A stretch of DNA of 64,000 nt from Ganoderma boninense (Eukaryota; Basidiomycota; Agaricomycetes; Polyporales; Polyporaceae): contig CM035304.1 of the NCBI GenBank assembly GCA_002900995.3, positions 2,636,823-2,700,822 on the forward strand, in the 5' to 3' direction. Below the pieces are notes generated by a model that was not told where the DNA came from, made no database searches, and worked only from the letters and a program-made list of their open reading frames with translations. Both the position numbers and the translations under genes were made by a program. Positions 45,843 to 58,167 of this stretch are shown here, piece after piece (the first letter of the stretch is position 1; every line of letters begins with the position of its first letter).

Positions 45843-47266
45843 ATGCCCTCAAACTCGACACACGAGTTCCCTTCGCCAGTCGGGGGAGTTCCCTACCCGC
45901 TCGATTTTGCTCCCTCCGTCCTATTCGCTGTCCTCTACGGACTCATGCTCCCCGTCGTCATCTTCCGGATGGTCCACGGTCCACCCGCGCTCGCGCAACG
46001 CCGTCCTCATCGGCACTACCATCTTCAGTATCGAGCGGTATGTCCCTGCTTTTTTTTAAATCCTCACCTCAAACGCTGATGGATATCATCATTCCCTTCA
46101 CCTGGTCGTCACCAGTGTTGTATCGTACGGCCTCCGCGCGCACGCCGCCTACTCAGCCAGTGCCCGCGCAAGCGAAGGGCTCGAAACATATTTCCAGACC
46201 ACGTACAGCGGCGGATTCACCTCGATCGGCCAGGACCTCATGCAACTGTTCCGCGCTCTACTCGTCTCCTCTACGCTCGGCGGCGACATGGTTGCCCTGC
46301 ACTCCCTCACTCCCCCGCTCGTCTTCCAAACACAGACAAGTCGCCGCCGCCCTGACACTGAGGAGGTGCCGCTCACGGCGTGCCCGTTGGACCAGGACAA
46401 CGATGACAGCTTTTTCGACTCTGGCAACGATGACAGCTCGGGTTTCCGCTCCGGATGGCCCAACGCCAACGCCAACGCCAACGTTAGTGCCAGCACAAGC
46501 ACCAGCACTCTTGACATCGGCGCGCAGCTCGAGGATCAGCCGGAGCTCCGCAAGACGATCCGCACATGGTGCGCCGTGCCGGGCCTCCTCTCCCTCGCCG
46601 TCGCGATTATGAGCATCGTCGCGGGGAGCAACTACCGCGGCGCGCTCGACAACGGCACGCACGCCTCGCTCGTCCGTTCCCTCTGGTGAGCACCCCCCTC
46701 CCCTTCAGTTGCGGAAAGGTGTGGGATGTTGGTGCTGACCGTTTGGTATGGATGCGCCTGCTACCGCTAGGTACGCGTGCGACACGCTCGGGGTGGGCCT
46801 ACTGGTCGGCATGGCCGCCACCGCAGTCTTCGCGTACGTCAAGCTGCCCCGCGTCCCGCGCGCCTCACTCCTGTGGATTATCGTCCTCGCGCTCCTCCTC
46901 GTATGTCGTTTGCCATCGTCCCTCCCCCATCTCCCTCACTGACGTCGTCTCGTCCAGGCCGTTGTCGGTGTCTACCGCATAATGGTGCTCACGCACTCGA
47001 CGACGTCGCTCTTCTCCATGGCCCCGGGGGGCCAGAACACCCAAGGGGAGAAGGCCGCGTTCTACGTCTTCCACGTTGCACCTGAGTTCCTCGTCGCCGC
47101 CGCGCTCATGGGGCTGAACGTGCGCCGCGTCTTCGGCACGGGGATGTGGGGCGACCGCCTCAGGGAGGACCCGAAGCCCGAGACTGAGGCCGAGCGCGCG
47201 GCGAAGCAGAAGAAGTGGACGGCGCGGATTTGGGCTCGACTTGGGGGCTCGAGGAGGCAGTCATAG
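45843..47266 (+). pseudogene. 7-TM family member 0, with 7-bp frameshifting duplication
   Basis: Exons: 45843-46037, 46116-46685, 46771-46900 and 46958-47266. Exon 1 is 195 instead of 188 nt because GGTCCAC is duplicated in tandem (45971-45977 and 45978-45984), right after TM1. This shifts the frame and removes the HPRSR motif. Everything else is well preserved: sequon NSTHEF, all seven hydrophobic segments, RRVFGTGMWGD, three clean introns. The TM3-TM4 loop has an Asn-Ala repeat (NANANANV) and a Ser-Thr repeat. It is closest to member 1. Because only one lesion exists, it is either very recently inactivated or an assembly error. Confidence 0.7.
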
Positions 47267-47479
47267 ACTCGAAAGCGCGGGGAACAGCGGGGGCCACTTT
47301 TGTGTTGCCGGTACCAATGGGATGAGAAAGTGCTTGTTGGCGGCGCCCGGGCCCCTGGCTGTAGCCGCGAGGCGGTTCGTTTCTCGCTGTGTATATTTAT
47401 GCTCATATATGCGCCCTTGCCACGCGCTGGTCCGTTCATTTTTCATACCACACATTCTCGTATCGGACATTCTTCAACG
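47267..47479. other. 3' flank of 7-TM gene 0
   Basis: Short non-coding stretch, partly shared with the 3' flanks of genes 1A and 1B. Confidence 0.5.
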
Positions 47480-48031
47480 TAGGATAGTATTCCAACAGTA
47501 GCATACCACCTTCAATTGCATGACTCTCGCACTCGAACTCTCCACGTCGGAAACGCCGCTTGTAGGTAGCAGTCCAGGTTGCCCTTGATGGACTATTCCG
47601 AGGCCTTGAGTCGTGTGGGAGGACTCTCCGACAAAGTGCGCAAAGCATTTGCTTGGGGCGCCAGATGACCTCCTTCATGAAGGGCCAAATTGCACAACCT
47701 GAGTATCGAAGACACTTACTCAGGGTACCGAGGAGCAAGCTCTACTTACGTTTGGAGCAGTTCTATTCGCCTCTGGGTCTCCTTCAAGGTTTTGACGCGT
47801 ATAGTAGCCTCACCGCGGCTATCCCGTTCTTTTCTGACATATTGCAACTTCAAGTGCCACGGGTTTGGTGTTCTGCGCCCGTGATTAAATGAACCCACGT
47901 CTCCACTGTTCTGGTTCGTACTGACCCTCGCTAGGTGTAAAACGTAAATTAGATAGTGTTTCATGTACTTGAAGACGCGATATGCGATACTTATGCGGCG
48001 TCTTAACGTGCCCAAATACACACATCAAGTT
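47480..48031 (-). pseudogene. Decayed relative of the coiled-coil partner gene
   Basis: Minus-strand sequence ending at a GTAAGT donor near 47754 reads IRVKTLKETQRRIELLQT, which aligns with LVLTKETRQQVELLRK at the same splice position in the coiled-coil genes at 13544 and 53931. Beyond a TACTCAG acceptor, FMKEVIW...LCALCRRVL resembles the last exon, but in a shifted frame. The 5' part of the gene is missing, and the hAT element lies at that side. This places a coiled-coil gene convergent with gene 0 as well. Confidence 0.5.
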
Positions 48032-48039
48032 CCCAACGC
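48032..48039 (+). repeat. 8-bp target-site duplication (left) of the hAT element
   Basis: CCCAACGC, repeated exactly at 51703-51710. Confidence 0.95.
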
Positions 48040-51000
48040 CAGTGTTGTCCGCGTCAAGGTCAACGCGTCAATCGACGTCAACCAATTTGACTGACCCCGG
48101 TTGACTCGTCATTGACCCGTCAGTGGACGGGTCAATGGTCAGGTGATCTTGACCTGTGCGCGCAGTTCAACACCGCCTTGCGCCACTGTGCAATACTGAA
48201 CGGCCTGCAAACGGATCCCTGGAACATCGCTTTCTCATAGTACTCTGAGACATGTGTGTAGTAAATATGGTGACTCTGAATACCAGCTGTCTTTGCGCTC
48301 ACCTTTCACCACTCCCCGGCTGCTGGCGACATTTCTCTTCAGTAGGTTTGTTAACTGCAGCCTCGAAATCATGCCGGCGAAGAGCGCCGTGTGGATCCTC
48401 TTCGAGACTCGTTTGGACCCTGCCAACTCGCACAAGCCTTTGAAGTACAAGGCTGACAAAACCCACTCTGCTGCCTGGTGCAGTGGGTGTACCGATCGCT
48501 TTGTTGAAGTCCAGGCAGCTTCCGATGCTCTGAATGTTAGCCAAGGGAATCTCACGCAAGAGGAGGTACGAACAGCTGAACAACTCCGTGACATCGGTGC
48601 GCTGTTACTTTCTGGGTCTATAACTAGATGTTATCAATGGAGTATTAATATGCTTTCAGCTAAGAACCCAGATCTCGAGTGCTATTCCGCAAACTGGAAA
48701 GGCAACCACAATATCTACGGAACCGCAGGAGTTATCCCTATCGCTGGCAAGGTGGACTCAATGCTCGCACATGCACGCCAGTGCATGTACACCAACACGG
48801 ACAAGCGCACGTGGGTCGAGAGTCAGCTCGCTGTTGCTGCCGAAGCAAGAGCTAGAGCGAAAGTGATACAGCTTCAAGCCAATAACGAAAACACCCCACC
48901 ACCTGCGGCCATGCCTCCAGGATGGACTCCATCTGGTGCTTCGCCGGGCGGTGTGCGTGCTCAGAGCTATTACTCACCCACAGCTCCTACCACTCCCGCC
49001 CCTCAGGCTGCTCCGCTCCTCCCACTCCAGCTCTCCGCCTCTCCAGTTCCGAGTGCGTACCCACTCTTCCCACAGTTGCGACCTTCCAGGAGCGAGCCAA
49101 CCATCGGTGTTACACATGCATCATCCACGACCAACTCAACTCCAAGTTCCCGCTGCGCCGATACCGACTGCCTCGGTCCACACGCTTCCGAGTCGAGTGG
49201 CTCACCACAGCAATCACACTGTCGCTGCAAGTGCCACATGCCGTGGGATGACAATCGCCAGAAGCTGTTCGCAGCGGACCTACTTGATCTGTTTGTAGCT
49301 TGCAACTTCTCGTTCAACGCTGCTGAAAACCCACAGCTGCACATCTTCCTAAACAAGTGGCTTCCGGGTGCAGCAGTTCCGGACAGGCGCAAGCTCTCAG
49401 GTGCCTGTCTTGACGATGCAGTAACCGCTGCAATGGCCGAGACTCGGGCTGTTGTGTATGGTCAGTATGCCACAGGCCAGAGCGATGGCTGGAAGAATGT
49501 TGCAAAGACCTCTGTCCTCACATCCACTATGAACGTGAATTGGCGTGTGAGTGTTGCTGCATTTTACGTTGTGAAGAGCTGCTGACCTTCATTTAACTGT
49601 AATAGGCACACTTGGTGCGCACACACGACATGACGGGCCGCCCGAAAACGGGTCAGGAGCACCTAGAAGTTATCAAGTCCGATATGGCACATATGGAGAC
49701 AACATATGGAGTTACGACAGTGGCATGGGTCACCGATGATGGCCCTGACGGCAAGGGCGCTCGGGGCCTTCTTCGAAAGCTTGCTCCGTGGCTTGTCCTC
49801 CTCGTCTGCTGGGCACATCAGTGCAACTTGCTTGTAGGCGACTATCTCGTGCTTGACCCTTACCGGAAGATCATGTCCCAGGCGATCGAGGTTGCGAAGT
49901 GGTTCAACAACCACAGCACAGCCTTGGATCTCCTCAACAGCGAGCAGCTGACGACCTACGAGTCGCGAACTCGTCCCCTGGCACTGCTCCTCCCAGTAAT
50001 TACTCGGTGGACAGCGCACCTGCATGCCGCCGTCAGGGTTCTCGACGTCGAACGAGCACTGGTGTTCGTTGTTGCCAAGCACAAGCAACGGCTCAAATCA
50101 ATTGCTGAGAGCTCGCGTTCGAAGGAGTCCCAGGCTCTCGTCGATCGTGTGGTGACTACAATTGAGGACAAAGACTTCTGGGCTACACTCCGAAGGTAAG
50201 ATCATGACCGGCTAGAGCAAATGCCGTCTATCAGCTGACAAACATCATATGAAAGGGTTGTTGCGCACCTGAAGCCTCTCGGAATTGCAACCAACATTCT
50301 CCAATCGTCGCATGCTCGCCTCGACCACGTCCTTTTTACGCTCGCAAACCTGTACCACACCTATAGCGCCGCAGAAGTTGAACCTGAAGTCCGTGAACAC
50401 ATGCTCAGCAAGCTCGAGGTGCGATGGAAGAAGAATGCAGACCAAGATCTTTTTATCCTCGCGGGGCTTCTCAATCCATACGTTCGTGCTGGATGCTTCA
50501 ACCGGGGGGTCCTGTCACGCCAGGATCTTGTCGATCTTGCTGTCCGGGTCTTCACACGCCTTTTCCGCTGTGAATCTGAACAATCTTTCAGTGACGCTGT
50601 CGAAGAATACTTGGAGTGGCAGGGTGACTTCACGGACGAGGCGATGAAGTTGACCACGCACCTTAAGAACGCAGGAGATAAGGCAAGTCTTGACAAGGAA
50701 AAGCTAATAGACGAGTACTTACTAATACTGGCCTTGATATCAGGAGGTCGACCTCCTTCGCATCTGGAAGCTGATGGATCGGTCAAATCACGACATGAAG
50801 GCAGTGTGCACTGACAAGCACGGTCTTCCCCGCCTCGCGTTCCGCTTGCTCTCAGTAGCGGTGAACACCGGCGACACCGAACGCGTGTTCAGCGACTTCG
50901 GGGTCACCCATACACGGCGCCGCAACCGGCTTTCACCAGAGACTGTGCACAAGGTCTCAGTTGTGCGCAAGTCTCTCCGACGCGGGCATGCTACGTCTGG

Positions 51001-51702
51001 CCTACTCACCACACGGCTGAAGCGCAAACTCGCACCCACCAGCTACGAACCCTCGCAATCTCCCACACCAGTCCTTAACCATGTCGCAGCAGACGAGCAA
51101 CGAGATACCCGTGAATCCGAGTCCGAGACTGATGGGCCACTGGAGTTTGATGCTCTCGGAGACGCACTTGTCAGGTCCGCGATCGATTCCCGTGCGCATA
51201 TGGAAGTGGAAAGTGAGGAGGAAGAGGAGGAAGAGGCTGGAGGAAATAGTTCCTCAGGGCAAAGGGTGAATCGGGAGGCCGTGCGACCACGGTCACAGCC
51301 AGAGCCTGCAAGCCGTTCTAGGAAGAAGAAACCGAGCAAGACCACTATTCGGCTTGCAGACCTCTTCCTCTATCCACGGGCACCTCCGGGATACAACGGC
51401 TTTTCTCCCGCCGAGAAGCAGGTGTTTGATTCTTCGGATGATGGAGATCGCCTTCGTCGGCTTCGTTTCATATGGAAGACGGGCGAGGTGCAGTACAATA
51501 ATGAAGAACGCCTGGCCGAGACGCTGCAGCGCGATGGTAGAATAGATGTATAGGGTCTATGTATGCAATACGTCATAGAGATTGGTCATCGGCCTCCGAG
51601 TGTCACGCGAACTTTTGACGGGTCAATTATTGACTTGACGCGTTGACCCCTTGACTTGACGCATTGACTTGACCCGTCATTGACCGGTCAATGACAACAC
51701 TG
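48040..51702 (+). mobile_element. Complete hAT-superfamily DNA transposon, 3663 bp
   Basis: Both ends are CAGTGTTGTC in inverted orientation, flanked by the 8-bp duplication CCCAACGC. The outer 100 bases at both ends are filled with TTGAC/GTCAA words (for example GTCAAGGTCAACGCGTCAA at the left), typical of hAT subterminal transposase-binding repeats. The single gene inside is intact and spliced. It inserted between 7-TM genes 0 and 1B, next to the remains of a coiled-coil gene. Structure and intact ends indicate a possibly active element. Confidence 0.95.
48371..51553 (+). CDS. hAT-type transposase, 1000 residues
   Basis: Exons 48371-49546, 49606-50195, 50256-50682 and 50744-51553 join without stops to 1000 codons. 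The third intron uses a GC-AG pair (donor GCAAGT). The N-terminus has a BED-like zinc finger pattern (WILF...AWCSGC). The middle has a Pro/Ser-rich linker with a Cys-rich motif (SHCRCKCHMPW), then the RNase H-like catalytic region (VAWVTDDGPDGKG, LVCWAHQCNLLVGDYL, ITRWTAHLHAA). The C-terminus has a dimerisation segment (NTGDTERVFSDFGVTHTRRR, SPETVHKVSVVRKSLR) and an acidic plus basic tail. It cuts and pastes DNA bearing its terminal repeats. The start at 48371 is preferred over an upstream ATG because the zinc finger follows directly. It is longer than many hAT transposases. Confidence 0.9.
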
Positions 51703-51710
51703 CCCAACGC
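51703..51710 (+). repeat. 8-bp target-site duplication (right) of the hAT element
   Basis: CCCAACGC, identical to 48032-48039. Confidence 0.95.
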
Positions 51711-51857
51711 AAACGCAAAGGTGGTGAGTCGTTAAGAACGGAGTTTCAATGCCCCACTGCCGATTTGGAAGGAGGAGCGCTTACAGCACCGCCTCCGAGG
51801 ATAAGTGGATTGCGCAGACTGACCTTAAGCTTAAGGACTTGGTCCTTGACTTCACTC

Positions 51858-53296
51858 ATGCCCTCGAATTCGACACATGAGTTCCCTTCTCCAGTCGGAG
51901 GTGTTCCCTACCCACTCGACTTCGCTCCCTCCGTCCTTTTCGCCGTTCTCTATGGACTCATGCTCCCCGTTGTCATCTTCCGTATGGTCTACCCGCGCTC
52001 GCGCAACGCCGTCCTCATCGGCACCATGGTCTTCAGCATCGAGCGGTACTTATTTTTCCCTCCCTTTGTTTTTCTTTTTCTTTAACCCTCACCTTGAGCT
52101 CGAATGCTGATTGATATCGCTCCCCTCACCTCACCAGCGTCGTGTCGTACAGCCTCCGCGCCCACGCCGCCTACTCTCCCAGTTCCCGCGAAAGCGATGG
52201 GCTCGAAACGTACTTCCAGACAACATACAGCGGCGGCTTCGCCTCGATCAGCCAGGACCTCATGCAGCTCTTCCGCGCCCTGCTCGTATCCTCCACGCTC
52301 GGCGGCGACATGGTCGCCCTGCACCCCCTCACGCCCCCGCTCGTCTTTCAGGCGCAGACGCGCCCGGGCCGCCGCACCGACGAGGAGATTCCGCTCACCA
52401 TGGGCCCATCGGACCACGACGACAGCGACGACGAGTACTCCGACACCGGCTCCGGTTCCCACTCGGTCTGGCCCAAGGCCAGCATGACCAGCACTGGTAC
52501 CAGTGCCGTCGACTCGGACATCGGCGCGGCGCAACTCGACGACCAGCCGCAGCTCCGCAAGACGATCCGCGCGTGGTGCAACTTGCCCGGCCTCCTCTCC
52601 CTCGCCGTCGCGATCATGAGCATCGTCGCGGGCACCGACTACCAGGGCGCCCTCGAGAACGGCACGCACGCGTCGCTCGTGCGCTCTCTCTGGTGAGCTC
52701 CAATTCCACTGGGCTGCCAGGCACTGGCAGAGCGGAAGTCGGTGCTGACTGCGACTGCGGGCTGTGGACGCGCGTGCTGCGGCCAGGTATGCGTGCGACA
52801 CGCTCGGGTTAATCCTGCTGTTCGGCATTTCCGCCACCGCGGCCTTCGCATACGTCAAGCTGCCCCGCGTCCCGCGCGCCTCCCTCCGCTGGATTATCGT
52901 ACTCGCGCTCCTCCTCGTAAGTCATTCTCATCTTGCCTCGTGCGTAGTTGCTGTTTAACACGTCACCACCCTACTCCTCCTTGACAGGCCACCGTCGGTG
53001 TCTACCGCATAGCGGTGCTCACGCACTCGACGACGTCGCTCCTCTCCATGGCACCGGGGGGGCAGAACACCCCAAGGGAGAAGGCCGCGTTCTACGTCTT
53101 CCACGCCGCGCCCGAGTGCCTCGTCGCCGCGACCCTCATGTCGCTCAACGTGCGCCGCGTCTTCGGCACGGGGATGTGGGGCGACCACCTCAGGGAGGAC
53201 CCGGAGCCCGAGACTCAGGCCGAGCGCGCGGTGAAGAAGAGGACGTGGACGGGCCGGATTTGGGCTCGACTTTGGGGCTCGAGGAGGCGGTCGTAG
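51858..53296 (+). CDS. 7-TM family member 1B (intact)
   Basis: Exons: 51858-52045, 52138-52692, 52787-52916 and 52988-53296, giving 393 residues. Nearly identical to 1A; the TM3-TM4 loop is three codons longer (RPGRRTDEE region) with the frame kept. The sequon NSTHEF, seven hydrophobic segments and RRVFGTGMWGD are present. The leader between the hAT duplication and the ATG (51711-51857) is only about 150 bp, so part of the promoter may lie in the transposon or be displaced by it. A convergent coiled-coil gene follows at 53931-54752. Confidence 0.85.
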
Positions 53297-53930
53297 ATTC
53301 ATCCGAGAGGAGCGTGGGGGTCACCTTTGTACTGCCGATACCGGCGATAGATTGCTCGTTGGCGAGGCCCCTACCTTGGTTTCGGTTTCGGGCGCGTCTC
53401 CTTTGCCGCCATTTGTGCTTCATATATGCGTCCTTTGTGAGCCGGTCGGTGCATCTTACATGTCACACATTCTCATTCTTAGAGCGGACATTCTTCAATG
53501 TAGCGTAGTACTCCATCAGTAGCATACCACCTCCGATTGTATGGTCGCAGTCGAGCTCTTCCTACGCGTGCCCTGGGAATTAAGCAACGAGATCTGGTCT
53601 TGAAGCGCGAAGCAGCGACACTGTGGTTGTTAGCTGTGAACCACTCCGAGAGCAAAACATGGACGCATTGGATCACCATTTCATATCAGGTTTACAAAAC
53701 ACATCACAGTCTCAACGAGAGAAACGACAGCGAAGCATCATAGTGAGCGACAGCACCGACATATCAAGGAGAACGAGGAGAGAACTGCGACAGTATAGAG
53801 ACGAGGGACAATCAGAACTTGGGTTCCTATTGCCTCCTGGGCTGCGAGAGTCCAACCGTACGACATTGCACTGACGGATTGATGAGCACCAAAAGATAGA
53901 TTAGACAATACCCAGTGCTTACCGGCTTGC
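53297..53930. other. 3' flank of 7-TM gene 1B
   Basis: Matches 12795-13543 with several small indels, one of about 110 bp near 53583. No supported gene. Confidence 0.5.
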
Positions 53931-54752
53931 TTACACGTTATGCTCACCCCCCTCGTGAACGATGGCAGCAACCAAGGCCTCCATGGTCCTTTGGAGGGTG
54001 ACATCCGAGAAGATGGCGGCCTTGACCTCCTCGACCATGCGGGAATCATTCTCGCTCTCCATGTCCCTCCAGGAATGAATCAGCAAAGAAAAAGATTGAT
54101 AACAAGAAGCAACTCCCACTTACTTGCGGAGCAGCTCGACTTGCTGCCGCGTCTCCTTGGTCAGGACGAGAGTCTGCTTGGTGTCGACCATCACCTGCGC
54201 CATATTCGCCTCCATGTGGGACACCTTCTCTGACATATCCCCCATAAAGTCTTTGTCGTTCTGAATCGAGTCCTCTGCCATACAATCAATCGCGTCAGCA
54301 TCGCTGTCGAGAGGATGACCCACGGGCAGCATGGCTGACTGCAGCACGCTGCAAGAGGTTGAACCCGTTCGGGTTCCTCGGGCTTACCGATGGTCTTCCT
54401 CAGGGCCGCCATCTCGTCCTTCAGGCCCCGTGTGGAGCTTTTCGTCTCGTCAACCGCTTCCTGTACGAAGCTTCTAGTGTCCTCGACCAGTTCTTGGACC
54501 CTGATTTTCGTGGCTCCCATCGCCCGCACATCCTCTCGGATATCCTTGAGCAGCTGATGATGTGCGGCGCCCTTGTCGGAAGGACGGGTTTGCCCTGATA
54601 CACGCATAGACGAGAATAAGTATGATCTGCCAGGCGGGCGGTGTCAGACGGAAGTGCGAGTGCTCACCCGGAGTCGCACCGGGAGGTACAACCAACATGT
54701 CAGGCTGCGCAGAGTAGCGGGGGGATGGGTGCGCGTTGCTAGTGTCGGACAT
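53931..54752 (-). CDS. Small coiled-coil protein, partner of 7-TM gene 1B
   Basis: Exons 54752-54668, 54594-54388, 54274-54124 and 54066-53931 give 192 residues. It aligns to the copy at 13544-14365 with no gap in exons or introns and few substitutions (for example SHMEANMAQVM versus SHIEANMAQAM). Features are as in copy A: disordered Pro-rich start, then long amphipathic helices, no membrane segment. Preservation of frame, splice sites and length in both copies supports a real gene. Function unknown; the fixed convergent position next to 7-TM gene 1 suggests a functional or regulatory link, which is inference. Confidence 0.75.
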
Positions 54753-56038
54753 GCTGTGCGATATTGAGAGAGACAGAGACGAGCGAGGATCGGGGGATTG
54801 AATGTGGGCAAGTGGGATGAGAGACCGTGGACAGTGGGGCCAACGGTGTATTTAAGTTTTGGACGAAACGCCCGAAGTCCAACGTTTGACGAAGGAAGTT
54901 CAACCAGGAAAGAAGCATGATGATATCGATAGCCCGGAGTGACTCGGTACAGCCGTGCTGGCACCGTGTAGACGCTGCAGCTGAACCAGGGCCTGCTGCG
55001 GCAGGCAACAGCAACGGCTGCATATATCTAGGCTGACATCCGAGAAGCATCGAGCTGCAAATCAGGATGCTACTGCTACGAGGGGAATTAGCACCACAGG
55101 ACTCACTCAGGCTGGCTCGAAAGGCGAGACCTTGAAGTTGTTGAGTTGATCATGATGAATGGCGGTGTACAGGACTACAAAGAAGATTAACGTTCATATA
55201 AGACAAGACTTCTAATCCTCTTATGTGATGAGAGGCTAAGATTGAGCCAATTTGACTGAGCTGAGCTCAATCAACTTCGCAGATGATACTTACCGAGCTC
55301 GCCGCAACACCACTTTCAAGAAGTGCTTCAATCCACACGCTACACGTCTATCCAGAGGCTCCTGTCCAGCCGGACTCATGGAACTGTGATGCGGAGAATC
55401 CTTCGCGCAGCCCAGAAAGGCTATGTTGCCGTGGATCCATCATTTTATTCCTATACTGCCATCCACACTGGATCCACTCACCCAGTCCTACCCACAGTTT
55501 TTCGCCGCCGTCGACTGACAAGTATTGCAACTACTTATAAGTACCGTGGCAGGTTGGAGCACAAAGGCGTGGTTCGTGGACTGCGGAACGGCGCGCCCCG
55601 GGAGGCCGCCGCGGTGACAGCTGCGATCATAAACATGGGCCGCCCATTCGACATTGGCGATCCCTGGTTTCCGACTCCAAAGCGTCGTGGCTTGGTCGTG
55701 GCCTCTGCCAGCTGTGCGTCTATACGAACTCTCTAACATACCCGACCCTCGTGCTCCGTTTAGATGCCACTCATCGGAGAGAATTCTCTCTGCGCATTAG
55801 CGGCCGCCACCGACGTCGATCGGCGATCCAACGAAGTACAGCACTGCAGTAGTAGTCTAACAGCACAGCATCTGCCGTCGCGTGTGCCCGCGCGTGGGGC
55901 GAAAGTATGGTGGACGTGCCTATATGAACTGCACGCTCTGCCAGCAACCTTACCCCCCTCCAATACCCCTCGAACCCAAATATCTCTCTGGTGCGCATTC
56001 CCCCTTGGTGGCCGGTTTGTCTCCAGCCCTTGTCCGAC
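54753..56038. other. Intergenic, counterpart of 14366-15935
   Basis: About 280 bp shorter than in copy A, mainly because 14925-15230 of copy A is largely absent. No supported gene. CTTA-type words at 55287 and 55535 are absent from copy A at these places. Confidence 0.45.
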
Positions 56039-57394
56039 ATGGGATCCAATTCGACACACGAGTTCCCTGCGCCGGTCGGGGGAGTTCCCTACCCGCTCGA
56101 CTTCGCGCCGTCGATCCTCTTTGCGGTCCTGTACGGCCTGATGGTCCCCGTCGTGGTCTATCGCATGGTGCACCCGCGCTCGCGCAACGGCGTCCTCATC
56201 GGCACGACGGTCTTCAGCATCGAGCGGTGAGTCCTCAAAGACCTCTATGCGCGTCACCGACTCTGAGTTTGGCACTACTACTCGCATAACCTCAACAATA
56301 GCGTTGTGGCGTTCGGCCTGCGCGCGCACGCAGCGCACTCCGCCTCGGCGCGCGCGGACGAGAGCCTCGAGACGTACTTCCAGACGACGTACAGCGGCGG
56401 GTTCACCTCGATCGGCAGCGACCTCATGAACCTCCTCCGCGCACTCCTCGTCTCGTCCACGCTCGGCGGCGACATGGTCGCGCTGCACAACCTCACCCCG
56501 CCGCACGTGTGGAAGGCGCAAGCGGCCAAGGACAAGGCGGACAAGTCGGACGTGGAGCTCGTCGTGCGCGCGTCCCAAGACGAGGAGGAAGGCGACGGCA
56601 CGGGCGCGACATTGACAGGGAGCGAGCCCGGGCCCGCCGACCAGCCGGAGCTGCGCAACGCGATCCGGCAGTGGTGCGGGCTGGCGGGGCTGCTGTCTCT
56701 AGCGGGCGTGATCATGAGCATCGTCGCGGGCAGCAACTACAAAAACGCGATCGATGGCAGCCACGGCGACCTCGTGCGCTCTCTCTGGTGGGCGCATGGT
56801 TTGAACTTGAGCTCGCGCTCAGGCTGCACGTCGCTAACCCCTTCCTTCCTCTTTCTCTTTCTCGTAGGTACGCAAGCCACGTGCTCGGCATCGTCCTGCT
56901 CCTGGGCATGGTCGTAGCCGCGCTCTTCGCGCTCTACAAGCTGCCCCGCGTCCCACGCGCCTCGCTCCTCTGGATCATCCTCGTCGCGATCCTCCTCGTA
57001 CGTGTGCGCCTTCCTATGCCCACGCGCCATACTTACTCACAGTCCCATCCGCCCGACCTTGTAGTCCATTATCGGCGTGTACCGAATCGTCGTGATCAGC
57101 CACTCGACGACGTCGCTCTTCTCAACGGCCCCGGGCTCGCAAAACTCGGCAGGCTCGAAGGCCGCGTTCTACGTGCTGCACGTCGCGCCGGAGTTTGTGT
57201 CCGCCGCGATCCTCATGGCGCTCAACGCCCGGCGCGTGTTCGGCACGGGGCCGTGGGGCGACCGCTTCGGGAAGGATCCCAAGCCCAAGCCCAAGGGCGA
57301 AGATGCGGCGAAGATGGGGTCAAAGAGAGGATGGTGGGGTGGCCGCGGACGATTGGGCAGGAGCCGAGGCCGTGGCCGGGGACAGGGGTCGTAG
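56039..57394 (+). CDS. 7-TM family member 2B (intact)
   Basis: Exons: 56039-56226, 56302-56787, 56868-56997 and 57065-57394, giving 377 residues. Same structure as 2A. The acidic TM3-TM4 loop is three codons shorter (DEEEGDGTGATL). The second intron uses a GTGGGC donor; without splicing the frame would run on out of register. N-S-T sequon, seven hydrophobic segments, RRVFGTGPWGD and a Gly/Arg-rich tail are present. Function unknown. Confidence 0.85.
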
Positions 57395-58167
57395 ACTCGT
57401 CCCTTAGTGCTATGAGTTTGACGCTATTTGTGCTGCATCTTTGCGCCCTTCAAGAGGTTACTGCAGTCCATTATACTTACTGCACTGGACTTATTGCTAG
57501 ACCAAACATTCGCAACGAGTCTGACGAATGTATGTATCATATGAAATATTGAATGATGACTGACCTCTGTTATCCTCACGTCCCTGCTCATGTGGAGCCG
57601 CCATACCACAGCATAACTGGTTAAACTCCAAGGCGCTGAGGTGTCTCGAAAATGTTTCGCCGGACGGGGGCTGCAAAACAGACATTTATGATGCTTCTCA
57701 AGGGCACAGCGTTTGTGTATGAGCGCTTACCGATTTGATTTACTGACTGACATTTGCGAAATTGGCGGTCATGAACGTTTTGAACATTTTCCTCCTGGAC
57801 CACAACCGATGCCCATTGCAAACCCCGTCAGCGGCGGCTTCTGTTCCCCCGCTTTCCTTATGCACGCCCTCACGGACTGCCAACTGACATGCTCTCATAT
57901 CATCAACTGTGCCGTGATGACGAGGAAGTCTTTCGTATCGTAAGTAATCATGGTCCTCACAGAGGTCGACGGGTATGTTCTCCGCCTGCGGTCTAACTCC
58001 ATCGGCCCTCGCAAGTACGGCTATGTACAACATATATGTTTGTGATTGCAAGCCTTGTCTGTATCCCGCAGCACCTTCTATGGGCATACGCCTCAAGTTC
58101 TCCCTCCCTCAAGTTTGATTTCGGTGGATCCGTCCTTGGTGCTCAGTCTCTCTCCAAGTTCCTCTCC
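57395..58167. other. Intergenic between 7-TM genes 2B and 3B
   Basis: Counterpart of 17296-18067, highly similar. No supported gene. Confidence 0.45.
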
